DNA from: Rhodobacteraceae bacterium UBA2553
GTDB taxonomy: Bacteria; Pseudomonadota; Alphaproteobacteria; Rhodobacterales; Rhodobacteraceae
Assembly: GCA_002340515.1 (NCBI GenBank)
Contig: DDMF01000117.1
Location: forward strand, 53,928-62,493
Length of the DNA stretch: 8,566 bases
Reading direction: 5' to 3'
Position numbers and translations under genes: made by a program. Under the pieces are notes generated by a model that saw nothing but the letters and a program-made list of their open reading frames with translations, made no database searches and had not been told where the DNA came from. Below, one piece after another: positions 1-5,246 of the stretch; position 1 is the first letter of the stretch; every line of letters starts with the position of its first letter.

Positions 1-2952
1 TGCGGCGCTTGCGGGGATTGGCATGCAGAACCGCTCTACATACATTGGGCCGCCTGCTTTGGGGCCGGTGCCCGAAAGGCCCTCGCCACCAAAGGGTTGA
101 GACCCGACAACTGCGCCAATCTGGTTGCGGTTCACATAGATATTGCCCGCCGAGATCCGTTCCGCCACATGCTGTACGCGGGCATCAATCCTTGTGTGCA
201 GACCAAAGGTCAGCCCGTAGCCTGTAGCGTTTACGTCGTCGATGACCTTATCAAGCTCACCTGCCTTAAAGGTGATCAGATGCAGCACAGGACCAAAGAT
301 TTCCCGTTCGAGATCGGTGATCGCGTTGATCTTAATAATGGTTGGCGCGATGAAGTGACCCGTTTTCGGCGCGTTGCCTTCGTAAACGACGCGGCCTTCT
401 GTGCGCGCAATGTCGATATGCGCCCGAATGCCTGCCATCGCTTCGTCATCAATCACCGGGCCAATATCGGTGGACAGATGCCACGGCACGCCCATCGACA
501 TTTCCTTCGTGGCGCCGATCAGCATTTCTGTCACCGCTTCGGCCACATCTTCTTGCACGTAAAGACAACGCAAGGCGGAGCAACGCTGGCCGGCTGATTG
601 AAACGACGAGGCCGTGATGTCGCGCACCGCTTGTTCAGGCAGCGCAGTGCTGTCCACGATCATCGCATTCATGCCACCAGTTTCCGCAATAAAGGGCGCG
701 CCGGGGTCAAGATTGTCGGCCATAGACCGGCGAATGATCATCGCGGTGTCGGTGCCGCCGGTAAAGGCCACCCCGTTTACGCGCGCATCAGACGTGAGCG
801 CCGCACCAACGGTTGCGCCGTCACCTGGCAACAGCTGTAAAACCTCCGTTGGTACACCCGCGTGGTGCAAAAGTTTGACCGCTTCATAGGCGATTAGCCC
901 GGTCTGTTCCGCTGGTTTTGCCAACACGCCATTGCCGGCCGCCAAAGCCCCCGCGATTTGCCCAGTAAAGATCGCCAGTGGGAAGTTCCAGGGCGAAATA
1001 CAGGTAAAGATCCCGCGTGCAGGGCTGGTGAGGTTATCGATCCAGTCGGCGTAATATCGCAGAAAATCAATGGCTTCGCGCAACTCGTTCATCGCATCCA
1101 TCATGGACTTACCAGCCTCGCGGGCGAGCAAAGCGTAGAACAGGCCAAGGTTTTCTTCGTATAGATCCGCAGCTTTGTTCAGCACGCTCGCGCGGGTTTT
1201 CCCATCGGCGTTCCACACCGATGCTGCGCTGAGCGCGTTGGCGCAATCGGCTTCACTTGCCCAAGTGATCTTGCCAATTTCCTCACCAGTGGCGGGGTTT
1301 TTCACCATGATCACGTCGCCCCCCTTGGGGGTCGCAGCCATCAACGGAGCTGCGGTGAATTGTTTGGTTTCAAACGGCGCGCGGGCGGCGTCGATCAGGT
1401 CCAGATGCGGCGCGTGGGTCAGGTCGTAACCCTTGGAATTGAGCCGTTTACCAAACAGGTTTGGCCCGGTTGGGATGGCCGGGGCCGGGACGGACAGATG
1501 GTCGAACGGGCAGGTCGCGACCACTTCTGGCGGGACGGAATCATCGACAATCTGGTTCACAAAGGAAGAGTTCGCACCGTTTTCAAGCAAGCGACGCACC
1601 AGATAGGCAAGCAAATCACGGTGCGCGCCCACAGGGGCATAAATCCGGCAATGGGTTTTGTTTTCGGCCATCACGATGGTGTGCAATCCTTCGCCCATCC
1701 CATGCAGGCGTTGGAATTCATATTCGCGCGGTGTGGCGCCTGTCGCGTGAGCCAAATGCAGCACGGCGGCGGCGGTGTGGGCGTTGTGGGTGGCAAACTG
1801 CGGATAGATCCGATCGCGCAGGGCAAAAAGCTTGCGCGCATTGGCGATATAGCTCACATCGGTTGCAGATTTCGAGGTGAAAAGCGGGAATTCTTCAAGC
1901 CCCATCACCTGCGCGCGTTTGATTTCTGTGTCCCAATAGGCGCCTTTTACCAGCCGAACCATGATTTTTCGATCATGCTTCTCAGCCATGTCATGCAGCG
2001 CGTCGAGCGCCTGTGCCGCGCGCAAACCATAGGCCTGCACCACCACGCCGAAGCCGTCCCAACCGGTCAAGGCGTCATCGGCCAGAACGGCCTCGATCAC
2101 TTCAAACGACAGCGACAGGCGGTCGGCTTCTTCGGCGTCAATGTTAAATCCCATCTGCGCTTCTTTGGCGAGGCGGGCCAGCGTGGTCACACGCGGCACC
2201 AATTCGCGCATCACCCGGTCGCGTTTGGCGACTTCATAGCGGGGGAAAAGGGCTGAGAGTTTTACGGAAATGCCCGGGTTTTCACGGGTGTCCTGAGATT
2301 TGCAATTTGCGGCAATTTCCGAAATCGCATTGGCATATGCCATTTGGTAGCGGCGCGCATCGCCGTCGGTCAGGGCCGCTTCGCCCAGCATGTCGTAGGA
2401 ATAGGTAAAGCCTTTTTCCTCCATCTTGCTACCGCGTTTCATGGCGTCATGGATGTCTTGGCCTAGCACAAACTGGCTGCCCATTTCGCGCATGGCACGG
2501 GCCACGGCGGTTCGGATGACCGGCTCGCCCAACCGTTTCACGGCGCCGCGCAAGGATCCGACCAACCCTTTGTTCTTGTCGTCCAAGACTTTGCCGGTGA
2601 TCAAAAGCGCCCATGTCGACGCATTGACCAAAGAGGAGGTGGAGCGACCAAGGTGCTTTTCCCAATCTGAGGGTGCAATCTTGTCTTCGATCAACGCGTC
2701 AATGGTGACGGAATCCGGCACGCGCAAAAGTGCTTCGGCCAGACACATCAGGGCGATGCCTTCATCGGTTGAAAGGCCATATTCAGCGAGGAACACTTCC
2801 ATCAGCCCCGGATTGTCCATGGCCCGGATTTGTCGCACGAAATCGGCGCCCTGTGCGGATATCGCGGTGCGGTCGGCATCCGTCAGGTCCGCCTGTTTGA
2901 TCAGGCCCGGCAAAATTGCGGATTGCGGCAGGTAGGTGTGTTTGTCGAGCAT
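1..2952 (-). CDS. putA: Bifunctional proline dehydrogenase / P5C dehydrogenase PutA (C-terminus cut by window edge)
   Basis: PutA oxidises proline to P5C with FAD, then the semialdehyde to glutamate with NAD+, letting the cell use proline as carbon and nitrogen source. The reading frame is open for 984 codons and runs off base 1. The proline dehydrogenase barrel shows VKGAYWD at residues 335-341, then FATHN, and the Arg453-Arg454 pair in YLVRRLLENGANSSF expected to hold the proline carboxylate. The aldehyde dehydrogenase half shows SPWNFPLAIF (Asn656), FTGG (730-733), Glu757 in AETGG and the catalytic Cys791 in AGQRCSALR. Cys791 is almost where I recall it in the 999-residue Bradyrhizobium PutA (Cys792). 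The N-terminus (MLDKHTYLPQSAILPG) has no ribbon-helix-helix domain, so this is not the self-repressing E. coli type. The start is secure: an in-frame TGA lies 13 codons upstream (2992-2994), no other start codon intervenes, and AGAGG sits 5 nt before the ATG. Whether a type B C-terminal domain follows cannot be seen. It is divergent from the Lrp-type gene. Confidence 0.97.
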   Translation of the reverse strand, partial: MLDKHTYLPQSAILPGLIKQADLTDADRTAISAQGADFVRQIRAMDNPGLMEVFLAEYGLSTDEGIALMCLAEALLRVPDSVTIDALIEDKIAPSDWEKHLGRSTSSLVNASTWALLITGKVLDDKNKGLVGSLRGAVKRLGEPVIRTAVARAMREMGSQFVLGQDIHDAMKRGSKMEEKGFTYSYDMLGEAALTDGDARRYQMAYANAISEIAANCKSQDTRENPGISVKLSALFPRYEVAKRDRVMRELVPRVTTLARLAKEAQMGFNIDAEEADRLSLSFEVIEAVLADDALTGWDGFGVVVQAYGLRAAQALDALHDMAEKHDRKIMVRLVKGAYWDTEIKRAQVMGLEEFPLFTSKSATDVSYIANARKLFALRDRIYPQFATHNAHTAAAVLHLAHATGATPREYEFQRLHGMGEGLHTIVMAENKTHCRIYAPVGAHRDLLAYLVRRLLENGANSSFVNQIVDDSVPPEVVATCPFDHLSVPAPAIPTGPNLFGKRLNSKGYDLTHAPHLDLIDAARAPFETKQFTAAPLMAATPKGGDVIMVKNPATGEEIGKITWASEADCANALSAASVWNADGKTRASVLNKAADLYEENLGLFYALLAREAGKSMMDAMNELREAIDFLRYYADWIDNLTSPARGIFTCISPWNFPLAIFTGQIAGALAAGNGVLAKPAEQTGLIAYEAVKLLHHAGVPTEVLQLLPGDGATVGAALTSDARVNGVAFTGGTDTAMIIRRSMADNLDPGAPFIAETGGMNAMIVDSTALPEQAVRDITASSFQSAGQRCSALRCLYVQEDVAEAVTEMLIGATKEMSMGVPWHLSTDIGPVIDDEAMAGIRAHIDIARTEGRVVYEGNAPKTGHFIAPTIIKINAITDLEREIFGPVLHLITFKAGELDKVIDDVNATGYGLTFGLHTRIDARVQHVAERISAGNIYVNRNQIGAVVGSQPFGGEGLSGTGPKAGGPMYVERFCMPIPASAA

Positions 2953-3078
2953 GGCAGCCTCTGAATCTGTTGGGGGTGCTAACTTGAATGGTCAGTTGAG
3001 ATATGCTAGCGACATCTTTGCGGGAAATATCACTGATTATCACGTGTTTGTGGTGAATTCGACCAAAGAGAGTGCAGA
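2953..3078. promoter_or_regulatory. Shared divergent control region of putA and the Lrp-type gene
   Basis: This 126-bp AT-richer gap must hold both divergent promoters and the regulator's sites. TATCAC occurs twice (3028-3033 and 3038-3043) with an exact 10-bp period, so both copies face the same side of the helix. The right copy partly overlaps a GATAAT on the minus strand (3036-3041), a possible -10 for putA. The best matching -35 is TTGGTC at 3061-3066 with a long 19-bp spacer, so the promoter call is weak. A CACGTG palindrome (3041-3046) and a GAATTC (3055-3060) are also present. In R. capsulatus an Lrp-like protein activates putA, so binding here by the adjacent regulator is a reasonable inference. 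The exact sites are not established. Confidence 0.55.
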
Positions 3079-3567
3079 ATGCAGGAAAATAGAGAAGTTG
3101 ACCTGGATCGGTTCGACCACGCGATCTTGGATACGCTGGCGTCGGATGGGCGGATTTCAATCACTGATCTGGCGGGGCGCATTGGCTTGTCCAAATCTCC
3201 CACTCAGGCGCGGTTAAGGCGGTTGGAGGCAGAGGGCGTGATTCTTGGCTATCGTGCGCTGGTGGATCCGCTGCGTTTGGGGCGTGATCATGTGGCCTTT
3301 GTCGAAATTAAGCTGACCGATACGCGCGAAGCTGCGCTGAAGGCCTTCAACAAAGCTGCTATCCGCATTCCAGAGGTTGAGGAATGCCATATGCTGGCGG
3401 CCCATTTTGATTATTTGCTTAAGGTGCGGTGTCGTAATATGCGTGATTTTCGCCGGGTGTTGGGTGAGGCGATTTCAACGCTCCCCTATGTGGCGCAATC
3501 CTCGACCCATGTGGCCATGCAGGCTGTGAAAGAAGAGGGGCAGGCGGTGCCTGATGTTGTCGTTTAG
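3079..3567 (+). CDS. putR: Lrp/AsnC-family transcriptional regulator, probable proline-responsive putA activator
   Basis: The 162-residue protein has the standard two-domain build of the Lrp/AsnC family. Residues 12-54 form the winged helix-turn-helix (FDHAILDTLASDGRISITDLAGRIGLSKSPTQARLRRLE, with the recognition helix around 39-50). The GVILGYRALVDP linker follows, then a RAM effector/oligomerisation domain from about 70 to 150 that includes HFDYLLKVR (109-117). Length and order match the family. The ATG is preceded by the purine-rich AAGAGAG (3066-3072), 6 nt away. Its divergent position beside a PutA that lacks a DNA-binding domain is the arrangement described for Rhodobacter capsulatus, where the Lrp-like PutR activates putA in response to proline. 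The family assignment is seen directly. The symbol and the proline specificity come from context and known biology. Lrp-type genes are commonly autoregulated, and the shared upstream region would allow it. Confidence 0.88.
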   Translation: MQENREVDLDRFDHAILDTLASDGRISITDLAGRIGLSKSPTQARLRRLEAEGVILGYRALVDPLRLGRDHVAFVEIKLTDTREAALKAFNKAAIRIPEVEECHMLAAHFDYLLKVRCRNMRDFRRVLGEAISTLPYVAQSSTHVAMQAVKEEGQAVPDVVV

Positions 3568-3575
3568 TTGGGTCA

Positions 3576-3590
3576 CATGTTTCTAACATG
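3576..3590. repeat. Perfect 6-bp inverted repeat after the regulator gene
   Basis: CATGTT at 3576-3581 and AACATG at 3585-3590 are perfect reverse complements around a 3-nt TCT centre, 8 nt after the stop of the Lrp-type gene. The arms are AT-rich and no clear uridine run follows, so a strong intrinsic terminator is unlikely. It could be a protein-binding dyad upstream of the TPR gene, or chance. Confidence 0.3.
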
Positions 3591-3599
3591 GCTGTGATT

Positions 3600-3628
3600 T
3601 TGGCCTGACAGGATAGATGTGCTAAACT
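3600..3628 (+). promoter_or_regulatory. Weak candidate promoter for the TPR gene
   Basis: TTGGCC (3600-3605) and TAAACT (3623-3628) are separated by 17 bp. Each box matches the sigma-70 consensus at 4 of 6 positions. Transcription would start about 7 nt after the -10 box, which falls on or next to the ATG at 3635. No usable Shine-Dalgarno sequence is visible, because GAAG at 3630-3633 is too close. The call is tentative, and the gene could instead be read through from the upstream regulator gene. Confidence 0.25.
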
Positions 3629-3634
3629 GAAGCT

Positions 3635-4186
3635 ATGAAACGCTTACTGCTCATACCTTTGTTGTTGCTGGAATTGTCTTCGACGGCTCAGGCTGATACC
3701 TGCCCGGACGCGCGTGATATTTCAGCTGAAATGGATGTGTTGCTCAGTGCCGTGCAAAAGGCACGCAGCGAAGGTGAGGCGCGGGTCTTTGTGAATCAGA
3801 TGTGGCATTTGTGGCGGGATGCGCCGGATGCCACCGCGCAAGAGTTATTGCAGGATGGGGCCTTGCGTATCCGCATTTCTGATTACGCAGGGGCCGAAGC
3901 CATTTTGAGCCATCTGATCGACTATTGCCCCAGTTATGCCGAAGGCTACAATCAACGCGCTTTTGCGTTGTTTCTTGCCGGGGAGTATGAGCGGTCGTTG
4001 ATCGATCTGGATCAAGCTCTGGCCTTGCGCCCGCGCCATGTGGCCGCGCTTGCTGGTAAGGTTTTGGCTTTGCAGGCGTTAGGACGAAAGGATGAGGCGC
4101 AAAAGGCATTGCGCGCCGCGCTGGCGCTAAATCCTTGGCTGCCAGAACGCCACATGCTGCAGGCCCCACCGGGCATAGAATTATAG
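3635..4186 (+). CDS. Exported tetratricopeptide-repeat (TPR) protein of unknown function
   Basis: The 183-residue product starts with a signal peptide: MKR, a leucine-rich core (residues 4-13), and a likely signal peptidase I site after AQA at residue 20. It should therefore be periplasmic. Cys23 is not in a lipobox, so it is not an obvious lipoprotein. The mature part carries about three TPR-like helical hairpins, at roughly 68-101, 102-135 and 136-169. The clearest are AEGYNQRAFALFLAGEYERSL with LDQALALRPRH, and ALAGKVLALQALGRKDEAQKALRAALALNP. TPRs form protein-binding superhelices, and no catalytic motif is visible. Cys23 and Cys98 are the only cysteines of the mature protein and could form a disulfide. 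The gene follows the Lrp-type gene by 67 bp on the same strand. No functional link with proline metabolism is evident. Similar short exported TPR proteins are common in Rhodobacterales as hypothetical proteins. Confidence 0.85.
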   Translation: MKRLLLIPLLLLELSSTAQADTCPDARDISAEMDVLLSAVQKARSEGEARVFVNQMWHLWRDAPDATAQELLQDGALRIRISDYAGAEAILSHLIDYCPSYAEGYNQRAFALFLAGEYERSLIDLDQALALRPRHVAALAGKVLALQALGRKDEAQKALRAALALNPWLPERHMLQAPPGIEL

Positions 4187-4211
4187 AAGATATTTTAACG
4201 CGATCAGGCTC

Positions 4212-4239
4212 TTGCCCCCCGCAATCAAATCGCTATTGT
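4212..4239 (+). promoter_or_regulatory. Candidate promoter of the tRNA-Leu gene
   Basis: TTGCCC (4212-4217) and TATTGT (4234-4239) are spaced 16 bp apart, followed by a GC-rich stretch (GCGCC at 4241-4245) where a stringently controlled stable-RNA promoter would have its discriminator. The predicted start near 4246 leaves a leader of about 28 nt before the mature tRNA. The match is moderate. Confidence 0.4.
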
Positions 4240-4246
4240 CGCGCCA

Positions 4247-4260
4247 CCTGACCCGTCAGG
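4247..4260. repeat. Perfect short dyad in the tRNA leader
   Basis: CCTGAC (4247-4252) and GTCAGG (4255-4260) are perfect reverse complements around CC. As RNA, a five-pair stem with a CCCG loop is more likely. It lies between the candidate promoter and the tRNA, so it may be part of the 5' leader removed by RNase P. No T-run follows, so it is not a clear terminator for the TPR gene. Confidence 0.35.
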
Positions 4261-4273
4261 GTAACTTGTCGGG

Positions 4274-4359
4274 GCCCGCGTGGTGGAATGGTAGACACAA
4301 GAGACTTAAAATCTCTGGGCCGAGAGGCCGTGCCGGTTCGAGTCCGGCCGCGGGTACCA
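4274..4359 (+). tRNA. tRNA-Leu (anticodon UAA)
   Basis: This 86-nt class II tRNA folds completely. The acceptor stem is GCCCGCG (4274-4280) with CGCGGGT (4349-4355), including one G-U pair at the end. The D arm is GGTGGAATGGTAGAC-like, with a D-loop one base shorter than in E. coli tRNA-Leu(UAA). The anticodon stem is AGAGA/TCTCT (4300-4304 and 4312-4316), enclosing loop CTTAAAA with anticodon TAA at 4307-4309. A long variable arm, GGCC-GAGA-GGCC, lies at about 4318-4329. The T arm is GCCGG-TTCGAGT-CCGGC (4332-4348). Discriminator A is at 4356, and CCA is encoded at 4357-4359. The long variable arm and A73 are leucine identity features. It decodes UUA, and UUG by wobble, which are rare codons in a GC-rich genome. 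Confidence 0.97.
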
Positions 4360-4387
4360 GGTAATTCTGACAATTTGGCTGAATTGC

Positions 4388-4401
4388 GGACCGTGCGGTC
4401 C
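4388..4401. repeat. Perfect GC-rich dyad downstream of tRNA-Leu
   Basis: GGACCG (4388-4393) and CGGTCC (4396-4401) are perfect reverse complements around TG, 28 bp after the tRNA CCA. In RNA this would give a GGACC/GGUCC stem with a four-base loop. No uridine run follows (CTGCGCC), so it is at best a weak or Rho-assisted 3' end for the tRNA transcript. It may alternatively be a 3' processing boundary. Confidence 0.35.
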
Positions 4402-4440
4402 CTGCGCCATCTTTGGTGTGGCCCTTGAAATGCCCAACAG

Positions 4441-4470
4441 CTTGCGCCACATCATTGTTATTGGTGCAAG
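4441..4470. promoter_or_regulatory. Inverted repeat ahead of the ABC exporter operon, possible operator
   Basis: CTTGCGCC (4441-4448) and GGTGCAAG (4463-4470) are reverse complements at 7 of 8 positions. The remaining pair is G-U in RNA, and the spacer is the 14-nt AT-rich ACATCATTGTTATT. The dyad lies 19 bp before the preferred ATG at 4490. The arm and spacer size suit a dimeric repressor site. As RNA it would give an eight-pair stem directly ahead of the ribosome-binding region (AAAAGGG, 4471-4477). No good promoter is recognisable around it; TTGAAA at 4425-4430 is the only consensus-like -35. Function is inferred from position only. Confidence 0.4.
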
Positions 4471-4489
4471 AAAAGGGTGTGATGCGCCT

Positions 4490-5245
4490 ATGGCACAAGA
4501 AATAACACAAAGTACTCTCTTGGGAATTGTGGATCCGTCGCCTTCACGGGTGTTTCACACCGAGGGGATCACCAAAATCTACCGAACCGGCGCGGTTGAG
4601 GTTCAGGCCTTGCGCGGTGTGAACGTCGAGTTGTTTTCGGGCGAATTTACGGTGCTACTTGGGGCGTCAGGGTCTGGAAAATCCACGCTTTTGAATATTC
4701 TGGGCGGGCTTGATCACGCCAGCGGTGGCCGCGCGTGGTTCCGCGATCAAGAGCTTACTTTGATGACAGACCGTGGGCTTACCCGATATCGTCGCGACCA
4801 TGTGGGGTTTGTGTTTCAGTTTTATAACCTCGTCCCGTCGCTGACTGCGCGCGAAAATGTTGCCCTAGTCACGGAGATCGCAGCGGAACCAATGCCCCCC
4901 GAAGAGGCACTGGAGCGGGTTGGGCTTGGGCACCGGATGGATCATTTTCCGGCCGAGATGTCAGGTGGCGAGCAACAACGCGTCGCCATTGCGCGCGCGA
5001 TCGCCAAGCGGCCCGAGGTTTTGTTGTGCGACGAACCCACCGGGGCGCTTGACAGTAAAACCGGGGTGCAAGTGCTTGAAGCGCTTGAAAAGATCAATGC
5101 TGAGCTGGGCACCTCCACGATTGTCATCACCCATAACGCGGGCATTCAGGCGATGGCGCATCGGGTTATTCGCTTTGCCGATGGCAATATTGCCGATGTG
5201 ACGGTGAACGACACGCGCATCAACCCTTCTGAGATCGAGTGGTAA
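4490..5245 (+). CDS. ABC transporter ATP-binding protein, LolD/MacB-type
   Basis: This cytoplasmic ATPase of 251 residues powers the FtsX-type permease encoded 1 bp downstream. All nucleotide-binding motifs are intact: Walker A GASGSGKST at 58-66, Q-loop Gln110 in FVFQFYNLVPSLTARENV, signature MSGGEQQ at 157-163, Walker B VLLCDE at 177-182 followed by PTGALD, and the switch His215 in IVITHN. The FYNLVPSLTARENV and DEPTGALD wording is typical of the LolD/MacB/FtsE group, which drives mechanotransmission-type exporters rather than importers. I chose ATG 4490, which has AAAAGGG upstream, although the 12-nt gap is longer than ideal. In-frame GTG 4418 and ATG 4430 would add 24 or 20 residues but lack a Shine-Dalgarno sequence, and they would put the 4441-4470 dyad inside the coding region. 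Even from 4490 about 20 residues precede the conserved start of the fold. The substrate is unknown. Confidence 0.94.
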   Translation: MAQEITQSTLLGIVDPSPSRVFHTEGITKIYRTGAVEVQALRGVNVELFSGEFTVLLGASGSGKSTLLNILGGLDHASGGRAWFRDQELTLMTDRGLTRYRRDHVGFVFQFYNLVPSLTARENVALVTEIAAEPMPPEEALERVGLGHRMDHFPAEMSGGEQQRVAIARAIAKRPEVLLCDEPTGALDSKTGVQVLEALEKINAELGTSTIVITHNAGIQAMAHRVIRFADGNIADVTVNDTRINPSEIEW

Positions 5246-5246
5246 G

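Noticed and set aside
1360..2256. 298-codon plus-strand open frame opposite putA
   Set aside because: It is antisense to a fully motif-supported PutA frame, has no recognisable domain and is rich in His, Gln and Arg, as expected of an antisense shadow in GC-rich DNA. The smaller plus-strand frames at 97-597, 598-840 and 2426-2935 are rejected for the same reason.
2783..3160. 125-codon minus-strand frame across the putA/putR gap
   Set aside because: It overlaps the start of putA in another frame and the start of the Lrp-type gene, and shows no family features.
4247..4260. Intrinsic terminator of the TPR gene
   Set aside because: The stem is only 5-6 bp and is not followed by a T-run (GTAACTTG); I kept it only as a dyad in the tRNA leader.
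4274..4359. tRNA-Leu as an integration (att) site for a mobile element
   Set aside because: No repeat of the tRNA 3' end is seen elsewhere in the window and no integrase or phage-like gene flanks it; the neighbours look like core genes.
4256..4510. 84-codon minus-strand frame covering the tRNA
   Set aside because: It runs antisense through a perfectly folding tRNA. Its VPAAGLEPARPLGPE-like stretch is the common spurious translation of tRNA-Leu antisense.
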